From: Syntrophomonas sp. DTU018
GTDB lineage: Bacteria; Bacillota; Syntrophomonadia; Syntrophomonadales; Syntrophomonadaceae
DNA length: 64,000 nt
Assembly (NCBI GenBank): GCA_001513155.1
Contig: LFSR01000032.1
Coordinates: forward strand, 1 to 64,000
Direction of reading: 5' to 3'
Shown here piece after piece: positions 32,512-41,673 of this stretch. Numbering within the stretch: the stretch's first letter is position 1; each line of letters starts with the position of its first letter. The position numbers and the translations under genes were made by a program. The notes under the pieces were generated by a model. The model was given only the letters and a program-made list of their open reading frames with translations. It searched no databases and was not told the origin of the DNA.

Positions 32512-34641
32512 ATGATATTTGGATATACTCCACTGCAAGGCGGATACGATGTCCCGATGCGGGTAGTGGGAGCCAACATCCCTTATGAATGGCTGATATA
32601 CATTTTTATGTTCATTCCTATTGGGATATTGTTGTACGGCATTTATAAGCGCTACCAGGTGTGGACATTGGCCAAGGGAGAAATTCATCGCAATGATCAA
32701 GTGGGCAAGCGGATCCTATCATGGCTGGGGTACACTTTTGCCCAAGCCAGGGTTATTCGCAAACCTCTGGCAGGTCTAATGCATGCGCTGCTGTTCTGGG
32801 GTTTCTTGGTGCTGGCTTTGGCTGCTGGGGTAGATGCTTCTCACCACTGGCTGCACTGGCCTCCTATCGAAGGTGCTATCTATATAGGTTTCTCCTGGTT
32901 TGTTGATGTTCTCGGATTCCTCGCCTTGATTGGAATTATTGGTCTGGCTGTAATCCGCTATATTCAAAAACCGGATCGCCTCAATGATACTAAAGCCTCC
33001 GATGGTTGGATAATCCTCTTGGTATTTATCGTTCTCTTTATTGGTTTCGTAATTGAAGGCCTGCGTATTGCAGCCCAGATTAAGCTATCGGTTACTATGG
33101 AGCAGATTGCCTATGAACGGGTAGCTTCTCCTTTTGGCTGGCTGTTTGCCATGCCCTTTGCCAACACATCTCTGGAAGCTGTTTTGATGTGGCACCGTAT
33201 TCTCTGGTGGTTCCACATGGCTACTGCCTTCCTGCTGATAGCTCTCATCCCGTTTACCAAGCTATGGCACATATTTGCCGGTATGCTCAATTATGCATTC
33301 CGGGATTTGGGTCCTTCAGCCCTGCGCATGGTTGAAAACATTGAAGAAGCTGAAACCTTTGGTGTTGAGAATATAGAGGAATTCGGGTGGAAAGACCTGC
33401 TGGACTTAGAAGCCTGTATCCGCTGCGGCCGCTGCCAGGAAAACTGCCCGGCCTACAATACCGGTAAGCATTTGAACCCGAAGATTACTCTTATTCAGCA
33501 CATGAAACAGCATCTGGATGAAAAAGCACCTTATCTGCTGGCTCAGAAGGGGCAACCTGCAGAAGCTGATGTGGTAGCTATGACCGAAGAAGCTGCCGAA
33601 GAAGTCAGTCCTATGGACAAGAGCCTCATCTATGATGTGGTAACCACCGATGTTATTTGGGACTGCACCAATTGCCGTGCCTGTATGGAACACTGTCCCA
33701 TGTTCATAGAGCACATTCCCAAGATTGTGGAAATGCGCCGCAACCTGGTTATGTGGCAGGGTGACATGCCCAGTGAAGCTCAGATGGCCTTTACCAATAT
33801 GGAGCGTAACTACAATCCCTGGGGTGTGGGCTTTGCCAACCGGGCAGCCTGGCTGGATGAGCGGGGCGTTCGAGATCTGGTCAACTTACTGCCTGAGGAT
33901 GGCGGAGAATTTGAATACCTGCTGTTTGCCGGCTGCGCTGTTTCCTTCGATGACCGGTATAAGAGGGTAGGCGAAGCCCTAGTTAAGCTGTTGCATAAAG
34001 CAGGTGTCAGCTTTGGATATCTGGGCGTGGAAGAATACTGCTGCGGCGATTCCGCACGTCGTTTGGGTAATGAATACCTGTACCAGACACTGGCGCAGAT
34101 GAATATTGAGAGCTTCAATAATTATGGCGTTAAGAAAATAATCACCGTATGTCCGCATGGATATAACGCTTTGAAGAATGAGTATCCGCAAATGGGCGGA
34201 AACTACGAAGTCTACCATTATACCGAAATACTGGCTAAGCTGATTGCTGAAGGCAAACTTAAGCCAGAGAAATCTTTGAACACCAGAGTTACTTACCATG
34301 ATTCCTGCTTCCTGGGCCGTCACAATAATGTTTATGACCAGCCGCGCCAGGTAATCAAAGCCGCGGGCGGCAACATTATTGAAATTGATAAATCCAAGCA
34401 GTTCGGATTCTGCTGCGGAGCAGGCGGCGGACGCATGTGGTTGGAAGAGCATGCAGTTGAAGGTTATAAGCGTATCAATGATACCCGTACCGATCAACTG
34501 TTGGCTCCCAGTCCGGAAATGATAGTAACCAACTGTCCGTTCTGTCTGACCATGATCACCGACGGCGTAAAAGGAGCAGAAGCGGAAGAAAAGACTAAGG
34601 TCTTTGACGTTGCGGAAGTACTCTGGCAGACTATGCAATAA
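32512..34641 (+). CDS. Membrane FeS oxidoreductase of the EtfD/EMO (DUF224, HdrD-like) type
   Basis: 709-aa ETF:menaquinone oxidoreductase candidate. The N-terminal third has five hydrophobic helices with His residues suited to b-type heme (NarI-like; for example WHRILWWFHM and FTKLWHIF). Two 4Fe-4S motifs follow: CIRCGRCQENCP (near 302) and CTNCRACMEHCP (near 385). Two Cys-rich CCG domains lie at EYCCGDSARR (near 509) and FGFCCGAGGGRMW (near 632), as in heterodisulfide reductase subunit HdrD. ATG 32512 follows AAGGAGG. Directly behind etfBA, it should pass ETF electrons to menaquinone. A strong terminator ends the unit. Confidence 0.9.
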   Translation: MIFGYTPLQGGYDVPMRVVGANIPYEWLIYIFMFIPIGILLYGIYKRYQVWTLAKGEIHRNDQVGKRILSWLGYTFAQARVIRKPLAGLMHALLFWGFLVLALAAGVDASHHWLHWPPIEGAIYIGFSWFVDVLGFLALIGIIGLAVIRYIQKPDRLNDTKASDGWIILLVFIVLFIGFVIEGLRIAAQIKLSVTMEQIAYERVASPFGWLFAMPFANTSLEAVLMWHRILWWFHMATAFLLIALIPFTKLWHIFAGMLNYAFRDLGPSALRMVENIEEAETFGVENIEEFGWKDLLDLEACIRCGRCQENCPAYNTGKHLNPKITLIQHMKQHLDEKAPYLLAQKGQPAEADVVAMTEEAAEEVSPMDKSLIYDVVTTDVIWDCTNCRACMEHCPMFIEHIPKIVEMRRNLVMWQGDMPSEAQMAFTNMERNYNPWGVGFANRAAWLDERGVRDLVNLLPEDGGEFEYLLFAGCAVSFDDRYKRVGEALVKLLHKAGVSFGYLGVEEYCCGDSARRLGNEYLYQTLAQMNIESFNNYGVKKIITVCPHGYNALKNEYPQMGGNYEVYHYTEILAKLIAEGKLKPEKSLNTRVTYHDSCFLGRHNNVYDQPRQVIKAAGGNIIEIDKSKQFGFCCGAGGGRMWLEEHAVEGYKRINDTRTDQLLAPSPEMIVTNCPFCLTMITDGVKGAEAEEKTKVFDVAEVLWQTMQ

Positions 34642-34674
34642 CTGTAGATCAACAACTCTATAGGCTGATCATGA

Positions 34675-34707
34675 AGAAAACCTCCGTTTCGGAGGTTTTC
34701 TTTTTTT
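34675..34707 (+). terminator. Rho-independent terminator of the etf-EMO unit
   Basis: GAAAACCTCC (34676-34685) pairs with GGAGGTTTTC (34691-34700), followed by TTTTTTT. Confidence 0.92.
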
Positions 34708-34761
34708 GACAACTCCGGCTTGTATGCGCGAAAAATTTAACCTTTTCTTAACAAGAAATAA

Positions 34762-34790
34762 TTGATCAATTGACGATAATAGCATATATT
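34762..34790 (+). promoter_or_regulatory. Putative promoter of the second feo operon
   Basis: TTGATC (34762-34767), 17 bp, TATATT (34785-34790). The Fur box starts 7 bp after the -10, where a repressor would cover the transcription start. Confidence 0.55.
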
Positions 34791-34796
34791 TAAATT

Positions 34797-34815
34797 GATA
34801 ATGATTATCAATATC
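34797..34815. promoter_or_regulatory. Fur box of the second feo operon
   Basis: 17 of 19 matches to the Fur consensus (mismatches at positions 10 and 15), immediately downstream of the putative -10 and 54 bp before the first start codon. Confidence 0.82.
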
Positions 34816-34868
34816 AAATGAGACTCGCGCAAGGAAGTGGAGGCCTCAAATTTTAAGGAGGTAGTACT

Positions 34869-35039
34869 ATGGAGCAATTAATTATAGGCATACTCTTTAT
34901 CATTGCTCTGGCCATTATCATAAACCGGGTAAGAAAGTTGTTTGATCAGGACTGCGGGGATTGCAGCCAAGATTGCAGTTGCTGCCAATCTGGAGTACCA
35001 CAGCCCCGTGAAATTAAAATCGACAGCAGAGGTAGATAA
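34869..35039 (+). CDS. FeoB-associated Cys-rich membrane protein
   Basis: A 56-aa protein. The hydrophobic helix IIGILFIIALAIIINRV occupies residues 5-21, then a short Cys-rich tail with CGDCSQDCSCC (four to five Cys) and a polar end. This is the architecture of the FeoB-associated Cys-rich family (PF12669) found beside feoB in many Firmicutes. The ATG has AAGGAGGT upstream. First gene of the operon, 18 bp before feoA. It may pass iron or sense its redox state; its role is not established. Confidence 0.85.
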   Translation: MEQLIIGILFIIALAIIINRVRKLFDQDCGDCSQDCSCCQSGVPQPREIKIDSRGR

Positions 35040-35057
35040 CAAGGTGGAGGAGGAGTG

Positions 35058-35285
35058 ATGGCAATGAAAAGCCTTAAGGATTTGCTGCCCGGGGAGAAAG
35101 CCAGGGTCAGCAGAGTTGGGGGAGTTGGCGCAGTGAAGAGGCGTATTGTGGATATAGGGATTGTACCGGGAGCAGAGATAGAAATGGAACGCTATGCCCC
35201 TTTGGGTGACCCGGTGGAAGTCAAGCTGAAAGGCAATCACCTATCTTTGAGAAAAGAAGAAGCAGCCAGCATTTTTGTAGAATAA
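35058..35285 (+). CDS. feoA: FeoA-domain protein
   Basis: 75-aa SH3-like partner of FeoB. The sequence follows the FeoA plan: SLKDLLPGEKARV, VKRRIVDIGIVPGAEIEME, and SLRKEEAASIFVE at the end. The start is ATG 35058 or 35064, both behind GGAGGAGG. It is flanked by the Cys-rich peptide and feoB in a standard A-B order, the reverse of the locus at 1.8-3.8 kb. Confidence 0.92.
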   Translation: MAMKSLKDLLPGEKARVSRVGGVGAVKRRIVDIGIVPGAEIEMERYAPLGDPVEVKLKGNHLSLRKEEAASIFVE

Positions 35286-35305
35286 ACCAGCAGGGGGATA
35301 CCAGG

Positions 35306-37432
35306 ATGCCAAATAAAACTATTACTATCGCCCTGGCGGGCAATCCCAATTCCGGGAAGACTACTATCTTTAACAATTTAACCGGAGCCCGCCAACATGT
35401 AGGAAACTATCCCGGAGTTACCGTGGAAAGAAAAGAAGGCCGGGTGATTTATGGGGGTTACGATATTAAAGTGATTGATTTGCCCGGTACTTACAGTTTG
35501 ACCGCCTATTCTCCCGACGAATTGGTGGCGCGCAATGTTCTCATTGAGGAAAAGCCTGATGTAGTAGTCAATATTGTGGATGCTTCCAATCTGGAACGCA
35601 ACCTGTATCTGACCACTCAACTAAAGGAACTGGAGGTTCCTTTGGTATTAGTTCTGAATATGATGGATATTGCCGAGAAAAGCGGTATGAAAATAGATAT
35701 CAATCTATTGTCCCAGTTGCTGGGAGCACCTATTGTTACAGTAATAGGTACCAAGAATCAGGGAACTGTAGATATACTGAAAGCGGTGCTGGATACTTAT
35801 GAGGGGCGCATAAAGCTGACTTCACGAACGGTAAGATATCACCACGAAGTGGAAGATGAGTTAACCGTTCTGCAAAACACACTGGCTGACCAGGTAGTAA
35901 AGATGAAAGTGGCGGCAGGAACGGCCGGCAGCTATATGGTCCAGCCCTCTTATCCGCTGCGCTGGGTAGCCGTGAAATTACTGGAAAACGACCGGGAGAT
36001 AATCAACAAAGTAAACAGCTGGCCTGGCAGTGACAAGATAATGGCGGCAGTGAAAAAAAGCCGGGATCGCATCAGAGAAATCTTACAGGATGATCCCGAG
36101 CTGGTTGTAGTGGATGGACGCTATGGTTTTATTCGCGGAGCTTGCCAGGAAGCAGTTACTTTCAGCGGAACCAACCAGATTACCACCACTGAAATAATCG
36201 ACAAGGTATTGTTGAATAGGGTACTGGCTTTGCCGATCTTTTTGGGGATCATGTGGTTGCTGTTCCAGTTGACCTTCACTCTGGGTGCTCCCCCTATGGA
36301 GTGGATAGAAGCTGGTTTTGCCGCTTTAGGCGAGTGGGTTAGCAGCCACATGCCTGAAGGATTATTGCAGTCCCTGATAGTTGACGGAATTATCGGCGGT
36401 GTAGGCGGAGTGGTAGTATTCTTGCCCAATATAATGCTGCTGTTTTTGGGTATTGCTTTTCTGGAGGCCACCGGTTATATGGCCCGGGCAGCCTTTGTTA
36501 TGGATAAGATAATGCACCGGGTGGGCCTGCACGGCAAGTCATTTGTTCCCATGTTAACCGGATTCGGGTGCAACATTCCCGCCATCATGGCCACCAGAAC
36601 TTTGGAAAATCCAAGAGATCGCTTGGTTACCATGCTGGTGACTCCCTTTATGAGCTGCGGAGCCAGACTGCCAGTATACTCCCTGTTGATTGCCGCCTTT
36701 TTTGCCCCGGAAGTTGCCGGCAATGTACTGTTTTCCATCTACCTTATAGGAATACTGATGGCCATGCTGATGGCCAAAGTGTTTAAGACCTGGCTGGTAC
36801 CGGGAGAGTCGGAGCCTTTTGTTATGGAACTGCCTATTTACCGGATGCCCACCCTGAAAAATCTCCTGATTCATATGTGGGAAAGAGCCTGGTTATACCT
36901 GAAAAAAGCCGGTACTATCATACTGGCAGCATCTATACTTATCTGGGGATTGTTTACCTTCCCCACTGTGGATGAAAACGGACAGCCTTACGCAAATGCG
37001 ATCCAGCAGATGGAAGAAAGCTATGCCGGTCAGATTGGCAAGGCTATCGAGCCGGTGCTGGCTCCCCTGGGTTTTGATTGGCAAACCGGGATTGCTCTGG
37101 TAGCTGGATTTGCTGCCAAGGAGGTAGTGGTAAGTACTTTAGGGACTCTATACAGCATTGGGGATGAAGAGGCGTTAGCTGAGGGTGAAGCAACCGCTGC
37201 CAAGGACTTTGCCCAGAGAGCCAGGGAACAATCGGGGTTTACTCCCTTTACTGCTTATATATTAATGCTGTTTACCCTCCTGTATTCGCCCTGTGTGGCT
37301 GCTATCGCGGTAATAAAACGAGAAACCAACGGATGGAAATGGCCTTTATTCACTATGGCCTATACAACAGCTCTGGCCTGGATAGTATGTTTCCTGGTCT
37401 ATCAAGGAGGCCGATTGGTGGGATTGGCCTAA
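35306..37432 (+). CDS. feoB: Ferrous iron transporter FeoB, full-length
   Basis: 708-aa GTP-dependent Fe(II) permease. G1 GNPNSGKTT (near residue 10), G2 NYPGVTVERKEG, G3 DLPGTYSL, G4 NMMD; then a helical spacer and the polytopic gates with GFGCNIPAIMATR (near 425) and SPCVAAIA near the end. Length and order are canonical, unlike the short paralogue at 1791. It is under a clear Fur box. It may be the main iron importer, leaving the short form a special role. Confidence 0.96.
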   Translation: MPNKTITIALAGNPNSGKTTIFNNLTGARQHVGNYPGVTVERKEGRVIYGGYDIKVIDLPGTYSLTAYSPDELVARNVLIEEKPDVVVNIVDASNLERNLYLTTQLKELEVPLVLVLNMMDIAEKSGMKIDINLLSQLLGAPIVTVIGTKNQGTVDILKAVLDTYEGRIKLTSRTVRYHHEVEDELTVLQNTLADQVVKMKVAAGTAGSYMVQPSYPLRWVAVKLLENDREIINKVNSWPGSDKIMAAVKKSRDRIREILQDDPELVVVDGRYGFIRGACQEAVTFSGTNQITTTEIIDKVLLNRVLALPIFLGIMWLLFQLTFTLGAPPMEWIEAGFAALGEWVSSHMPEGLLQSLIVDGIIGGVGGVVVFLPNIMLLFLGIAFLEATGYMARAAFVMDKIMHRVGLHGKSFVPMLTGFGCNIPAIMATRTLENPRDRLVTMLVTPFMSCGARLPVYSLLIAAFFAPEVAGNVLFSIYLIGILMAMLMAKVFKTWLVPGESEPFVMELPIYRMPTLKNLLIHMWERAWLYLKKAGTIILAASILIWGLFTFPTVDENGQPYANAIQQMEESYAGQIGKAIEPVLAPLGFDWQTGIALVAGFAAKEVVVSTLGTLYSIGDEEALAEGEATAAKDFAQRAREQSGFTPFTAYILMLFTLLYSPCVAAIAVIKRETNGWKWPLFTMAYTTALAWIVCFLVYQGGRLVGLA

Positions 37433-37470
37433 GAACAGGGCAACCATTATTTAGGCAAATATGCTGGGAA

Positions 37471-37526
37471 AAATGGCACCTGGGAGTAATTCAGCGGAAC
37501 GCTCCTGCCAGGTGCCATTTATGTTT
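37471..37526 (+). terminator. Terminator-like hairpin after feoB
   Basis: AAATGGCACCTGG (37471-37483) pairs perfectly with CCAGGTGCCATTT (37508-37520), followed by a weak ATGTTT tract. Confidence 0.6.
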
Positions 37527-37660
37527 GAGCGATGAGCACTTCTTTCCCATCACCGGGAAAGGGCGGAGATAGTTTCTTCACAGGAAAACCATAACCGGAT
37601 GCAACTCAAAAGCCGAAGTGTATTGCAGGACCGGCTCAATAACGGTACAATTAATAACGA

Positions 37661-37688
37661 TTGCAAAATAATCACAGTATTCTGTAAT
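37661..37688 (+). promoter_or_regulatory. Putative thiolase promoter
   Basis: TTGCAA (37661-37666), 16 bp, TGTAAT (37683-37688), about 80 bp before the ATG. Confidence 0.45.
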
Positions 37689-37768
37689 TTTATATGGAAT
37701 AATTCCCCAGGTTGATTCATCTATTGGCATCAATATTCACACAAAAGTATTAAAGGAGGAATTTTGTA

Positions 37769-38953
37769 ATGAGTCGGGAGGTCGTATTGGTAGGTGCCTG
37801 CAGGACACCTATAGGAACATTCGGTGGACAGCTTAAGGATGTCAAGGCGGTTGATTTGGGCGCCTTGGTAATGAAAGAAGCTATTAAACGGGCCGGAATT
37901 TCAGCCGATCAAATTGATGAAGTTATTTTCGGCTGTGTTTTGCAGGCTGCTCAGGGACAGAATGTAACCCGTCAGTCAGCCATAAAGGCTGGTATACCGG
38001 AAACAGTCCCTGCTTTTACTATTAATAAAGTTTGTGGTTCCGGCTTGCGTTCGGTTAGTTTGGCTGCCCAGATTATTAAAGCCGGAGATGCGGATATTAT
38101 TCTGGCGGGTGGTATGGAAAACATGTCCGCAGCACCCTTCGCTCTGGAAAAAGCCCGCTATGGTTACCGCATGAACCATGGAACTCTGGTGGACGTAATG
38201 ATCAAAGACGGACTTTGGGATGCTTTCAACGATTACCATATGGGTATCACCGCTGAGAATGTAGCGGAGAAATACGGCATTACCCGGGAAGAACAGGATG
38301 CTTTTGGCCTGCGCAGTCAGGAATTAGCTGCCAAAGCCATTGCCGAGGGAAGATTTAAGGACGAAATAGTGCCGGTGGTAATTCCTTCTAAAAAAGGCGA
38401 CATCGTATTTGATACCGACGAACATCCCCGGGCTACCACTATGGAAAAACTCAGCCAGCTCAAACCTGCTTTCAAAAAGGACGGTACTGTAACTGCTGGT
38501 AACGCATCCGGCATCAATGACGGTGCGGCAGCGGTTATCGTTATGAGCAAGGAAAAAGCTGATGAACTGGGAATTAAACCTATGGCCAGAATAGTCAGCT
38601 ATGCTTCGGGTGGTGTTGATCCCAAGATTATGGGAGTCGGGCCGGTACCTGCTACTCGCAAAGCTTTGGAAAAAGCAGGTCTGACCATAGAGGATATAGA
38701 CCTGATTGAAGCCAATGAAGCTTTTGCCGCCCAGTCTATTGCGGTGGCTCGTGACCTGGGCTGGGATAAAGCTATGGAAAAAGTGAATGTAAATGGCGGA
38801 GCGATTGCGCTGGGCCATCCCATCGGTGCTTCCGGCACCAGAATACTAGTCTCCCTGCTGTATGAAATGGAGAAGAGAGGCTGCAAAACCGGATTGGCTA
38901 CTCTCTGTATCGGCGGAGGACAGGGAACGGCTATGATCGTAGCCCGGGATTAA
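37769..38953 (+). CDS. thlA: Acetyl-CoA acetyltransferase (thiolase)
   Basis: Cleaves acetoacetyl-CoA (or 3-ketoacyl-CoA) with CoA, the last step of beta-oxidation, or makes it in reverse. 394 aa. Nucleophile Cys89 in [11 protein letters not shown], the His in [13 protein letters not shown], and the second Cys in TLCIGGGQG complete the catalytic set; [12 protein letters not shown] and [11 protein letters not shown] are typical of short-chain biosynthetic-type thiolases. ATG 37769 follows AAAGGAGG. A single gene with a terminator behind it. In a syntroph it would run in the degradative direction. Confidence 0.96.
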   Translation: MSREVVLVGACRTPIGTFGGQLKDVKAVDLGALVMKEAIKRAGISADQIDEVIFGCVLQAAQGQNVTRQSAIKAGIPETVPAFTINKVCGSGLRSVSLAAQIIKAGDADIILAGGMENMSAAPFALEKARYGYRMNHGTLVDVMIKDGLWDAFNDYHMGITAENVAEKYGITREEQDAFGLRSQELAAKAIAEGRFKDEIVPVVIPSKKGDIVFDTDEHPRATTMEKLSQLKPAFKKDGTVTAGNASGINDGAAAVIVMSKEKADELGIKPMARIVSYASGGVDPKIMGVGPVPATRKALEKAGLTIEDIDLIEANEAFAAQSIAVARDLGWDKAMEKVNVNGGAIALGHPIGASGTRILVSLLYEMEKRGCKTGLATLCIGGGQGTAMIVARD

Positions 38954-39063
38954 TCTTCTGTAATAATAAGCCGAAGGGTCATCAGCGTGATTAGTTCGGG
39001 TTGCCTTCTTAATTCTATGGGAGAGCTGATCAGCCGGAAACAGTCATAAGATTTTAATATAAC

Positions 39064-39097
39064 ACACAGGAGTCATGTACTCCTGTGTTTAATTTTG
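39064..39097 (+). terminator. Rho-independent terminator after thiolase
   Basis: ACACAGGAGT (39064-39073) pairs with ACTCCTGTGT (39079-39088) and runs into TTAATTTT. Confidence 0.8.
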
Positions 39098-39197
39098 GGC
39101 AAAATGAGGAATAAGGCAGGGAAAAGGGATGTGGGAAGCGAAACATAACCGGAGCGGTCGATGGTGATAACCACATGACGAAAGGAGGACAGCGAGG

Positions 39198-39686
39198 GTG
39201 AGGGTAGCAGTTTACCCGGGCAGTTTTGACCCGGTAACTAACGGGCATATAGATATAATCGAAAAAAGCAGTCGGCTTTTTGATAGAATTATTATTGCTG
39301 TGGTACATAACGTCACCAAGAAAGCCCTATTTACCCTGGATGAGCGAGTCGCTTTTATAAGAGAGAGTACCCAGCATCTGGAAAATATAGAAGTGGACTG
39401 TTTCAGCGGCTTGTTGGCCAACTATTTAAGGGAAAAGAAAGCCTGTGCTATCGTCCGCGGATTAAGGTCCATGACCGATTTCGAGTATGAGATGCACATG
39501 GCCATGATGAATAAGCGTCTTATCCCTGAGGTAGACACCATTTTTATTATGGCAAACGCTGAACATGTGTTTGTCAGTTCCAGCGGAGTTAAAGAGGCTG
39601 CTCTCCTGGGAGGAGACGTAAGTTCTCTGGTACCTCCTCAGGTGAAGATAGGCCTGGAGCAAAAATATAAACAACTGCGCGGGTAG
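39198..39686 (+). CDS. coaD: Phosphopantetheine adenylyltransferase
   Basis: Penultimate step of coenzyme A synthesis. 162 aa. The nucleotidyltransferase motif YPGSFDPVTNGHIDII holds the T/HxGH site, followed by the substrate loop VRGLRSMTDFEYEMHMAMMN and VSSSGVKEAALLGGDVSSLVP. GTG 39198 follows AAAGGAGG at 9 nt. It is not next to rsmD here (rsmD is at 47.8 kb), although many Firmicutes keep the two adjacent. Confidence 0.97.
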   Translation: MRVAVYPGSFDPVTNGHIDIIEKSSRLFDRIIIAVVHNVTKKALFTLDERVAFIRESTQHLENIEVDCFSGLLANYLREKKACAIVRGLRSMTDFEYEMHMAMMNKRLIPEVDTIFIMANAEHVFVSSSGVKEAALLGGDVSSLVPPQVKIGLEQKYKQLRG

Positions 39687-39693
39687 AATGAGT

Positions 39694-39726
39694 AAGGACT
39701 GCCGAATCTCAACGGCAGTCCTTCTT
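39694..39726. terminator. Hairpin between convergent coaD and carbonic anhydrase genes
   Basis: AAGGACTGCCG (39694-39704) pairs perfectly with CGGCAGTCCTT (39713-39723), then CTTGC. It probably serves both directions. Confidence 0.7.
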
Positions 39727-39768
39727 GCTGATTGCCTAGTTTAACCGTTGAAACGGGATATCAACATA

Positions 39769-40299
39769 TTATTCTTCGATTAACTTCAGCCCGCTAAGGC
39801 AGCGTTGGGCCAGATCCTGGTACAGCTTGACTGCTACCTGGTTATAGGTCAGGTTATATTCATCCATATCTCTCACTACCCGGGCAGGATTGCCCATAGC
39901 TACTTTTCTGGGAGGAATTGTCTTTCCGGGGGGAAGTACACTTCCGGCCGCCAGCAGACTTTCTTCCCCGATTTCCGTACGGGAAGATACGATGGATCCC
40001 ATCCCAACGGTAGAATTTCTTTTTATTAAACAGGGACCATGCACTATAGCGGCGTGTCCGATTAGAACATTTTCTTCCAGGATGGCTATGGTATCCGGTT
40101 CGGAATGAACAGTGCTATTTTCCTGAATATTACTGCCATCGCCCACTACGATTTTTCCATAGTCTCCCCGGACTACTGCTCCTGCACCTACATAACAGCG
40201 TTCACCGATTTCTACTTCCCCGATTATCACCGCTTGGGGATGTATAAAGGAAGAACTGCCGATAACCGGACGTTTACCTTCGAATTCATAAATAGCCAC
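39769..40299 (-). CDS. Gamma-class carbonic anhydrase-like protein
   Basis: 176-aa left-handed beta-helix protein of the Cam/YrdA/PaaY family. Hexapeptide repeats run through most of it; the metal-binding His are in STVHSEP and IGHAAIVHG, giving the HxxxxH plus one pattern of gamma carbonic anhydrases. The GTG at 40299 is preferred, with GAGGGAGG 7 nt before it; an in-frame ATG lies 21 bp upstream without such a site. Catalysis of CO2 hydration is plausible, but many relatives are inactive or act elsewhere. Confidence 0.88.
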   Translation of the reverse strand: MAIYEFEGKRPVIGSSSFIHPQAVIIGEVEIGERCYVGAGAVVRGDYGKIVVGDGSNIQENSTVHSEPDTIAILEENVLIGHAAIVHGPCLIKRNSTVGMGSIVSSRTEIGEESLLAAGSVLPPGKTIPPRKVAMGNPARVVRDMDEYNLTYNQVAVKLYQDLAQRCLSGLKLIEE

Positions 40300-40380
40300 T
40301 TTATTGCCTCCCTCATACACAGTTCTTTTCCCTTTATTTCCAGAACAAAGGCATAAATCCTGCTATGGTCTTGAGCTAGT

Positions 40381-40410
40381 TTTAAAAAATACATAAAATA
40401 CGGGTATAAT
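40381..40410 (+). promoter_or_regulatory. Putative hslO promoter
   Basis: TTTAAA, 18 bp, perfect TATAAT (40405-40410), 39 bp before the ATG. The -35 is poor. Confidence 0.45.
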
Positions 40411-40449
40411 TACTAAGGAAAAACACAGTTGAAGAAAGGCACGGTAATC

Positions 40450-41337
40450 ATGATCAAGAAGGACTATTTGATAAAAGCAGTTGATGAGAACCAGCAGGTT
40501 CGTTTGATACTGGCTAGCACTGCCGGAGTGGTTCAGGAAGCACACCAGCGTCACCACACCTCAGCCACAGCTTCGGCAGCCCTGGGGCGGGTATTGACCG
40601 CAGCTTTGATGATGGGCAGCGACCTTAAGGGTGATAAAGATGTTCTTACCATAAGAGTGGATGGGGGTGGACCCGCCGGAGTGATTATAGCTACGGTGGA
40701 CTCCCATGGCCATGGCCGAGCTTTAATCTCCCATCCCCAAGCGGACCTTCCTTCCACGGAAACAGGCAAACTGGATGTAGGCGGCCTGGTAGGGCGGGAT
40801 GGTTTCATAGAAGTGATAAAAGATTTGGGTTTAAAGCAGCCCTTTGTTGGCAAGGTTCCTTTGGTAAGCGGTGAAATAGGGGAGGATGTAGCCAACTACT
40901 TTTTGCAATCGGAACAGATACCTTCCCTGGTATCCTTGGGAGTGTTGGTTTCCACAGATTTATCCATAAAGTCAGCCGGAGGACTGTTTATCCAAGCTAT
41001 GCCGGGGGCTGAGGATGAACTTCTGGAAAAGCTGGAAAATCGAGTACTCTCCCTGGGGCCTATCAGTTCCCTGCTGGATAAGTCTTCCTCCCTGGAAGAA
41101 GTTATGGAGAAGATTATGCAGGACATACCTTATAGGCTGGTGGGAGAGCAGGAGGTCCAGTTTAAGTGCAACTGCAGTCATGAAAGATTGGCCAAGATAC
41201 TAGCCGGTTTATCATCTGAGGAATTGCAGGACATCGAGGAAAGCACCGGTAAACTGGAAGTATGCTGTAATTTCTGTAATGAAGTGTACCACTTTACCCG
41301 GGAGGAAATTGAAGCCCTGAAAAAACGAAAGCCTTAG
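40450..41337 (+). CDS. hslO: Redox-regulated chaperone Hsp33
   Basis: Holdase switched on by oxidation and heat. 295 aa. N-terminal domain from DYLIKAVDENQQVRLI through GDKDVLTIRVDGGGPAG; the C-terminal redox switch has four zinc Cys, CNCSHER (near residue 240) and CCNFC (near 275), the CxC/CxxC pair. ATG 40450 is used; an in-frame TTG at 40429 lacks a site. In an anaerobe it belongs with rubrerythrin to oxygen-damage defence. Confidence 0.94.
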   Translation: MIKKDYLIKAVDENQQVRLILASTAGVVQEAHQRHHTSATASAALGRVLTAALMMGSDLKGDKDVLTIRVDGGGPAGVIIATVDSHGHGRALISHPQADLPSTETGKLDVGGLVGRDGFIEVIKDLGLKQPFVGKVPLVSGEIGEDVANYFLQSEQIPSLVSLGVLVSTDLSIKSAGGLFIQAMPGAEDELLEKLENRVLSLGPISSLLDKSSSLEEVMEKIMQDIPYRLVGEQEVQFKCNCSHERLAKILAGLSSEELQDIEESTGKLEVCCNFCNEVYHFTREEIEALKKRKP

Positions 41338-41352
41338 AATGAACTAAGGCTT
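41318..41352 (-). terminator. Terminator of rpmB (minus strand)
   Basis: AAGCCTTAG (41329-41337) and CTAAGGCTT (41344-41352) form the stem; on the minus strand TTCGTTTTTT follows. It overlaps the hslO stop codon. Confidence 0.7.
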
Positions 41353-41359
41353 CACAGGG

Positions 41360-41548
41360 TTATATAGCTCTTTGAACTTTGCCTGATCTCAGGCAGCGAG
41401 TACAAACATAGGCCCGGCGGGGAGTTCCGTTATCGATTATTTTAACCCTCTGGACATTTGGTTTCCATTCCCGGTTGGTACGAATGTGGGAGTGGCTGTA
41501 TTTTTTACCAAATGTAACGCCTTTTCCGCAAACTTCGCATTTGGCCAT
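41360..41548 (-). CDS. rpmB: 50S ribosomal protein L28
   Basis: 62-aa ribosomal protein. [10 protein letters not shown] and [12 protein letters not shown] supply the two CxxC halves of the zinc-ribbon form, with [18 protein letters not shown] between, the standard L28 core. The ATG is behind GAGGGGG. Divergent from the Asp23-fakA-recG group, the usual neighbours of rpmB in Firmicutes. Confidence 0.97.
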   Translation of the reverse strand: MAKCEVCGKGVTFGKKYSHSHIRTNREWKPNVQRVKIIDNGTPRRAYVCTRCLRSGKVQRAI

Positions 41549-41584
41549 AGATGTTGCCCCCTCTCATTGACAATGCACTTAAAT

Positions 41585-41613
41585 ATTTTAGCAAAAGGTT
41601 GGGGAAAGGGCAA
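41585..41613 (-). promoter_or_regulatory. rpmB promoter
   Basis: On the minus strand TTGCCC (41613-41608), 17 bp, extended -10 TGC-TAAAAT (41590-41585). Confidence 0.65.
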
Positions 41614-41673
41614 GAAGCAGGAATAAACTCCACCACTAGAGAATTTAATATGGATAGATAGGAGGGTAACAGC

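Larger units (their letters stand above)
37433..37768. other. 336-bp gene-free region between feoB and thiolase
   Basis: It holds a strong hairpin (37471-37520) at its left, a putative thiolase promoter at 37661-37688 and AT-rich sequence up to the ribosome site. No open frame with a credible start was seen. Confidence 0.6.

Noticed and set aside
34706-34711. TTGACA after the etf terminator as promoter of the feo operon
   Set aside because: Nothing like a -10 lies 16-18 bp downstream. TTGATC/TATATT at 34762-34790, adjacent to the Fur box, fits better.
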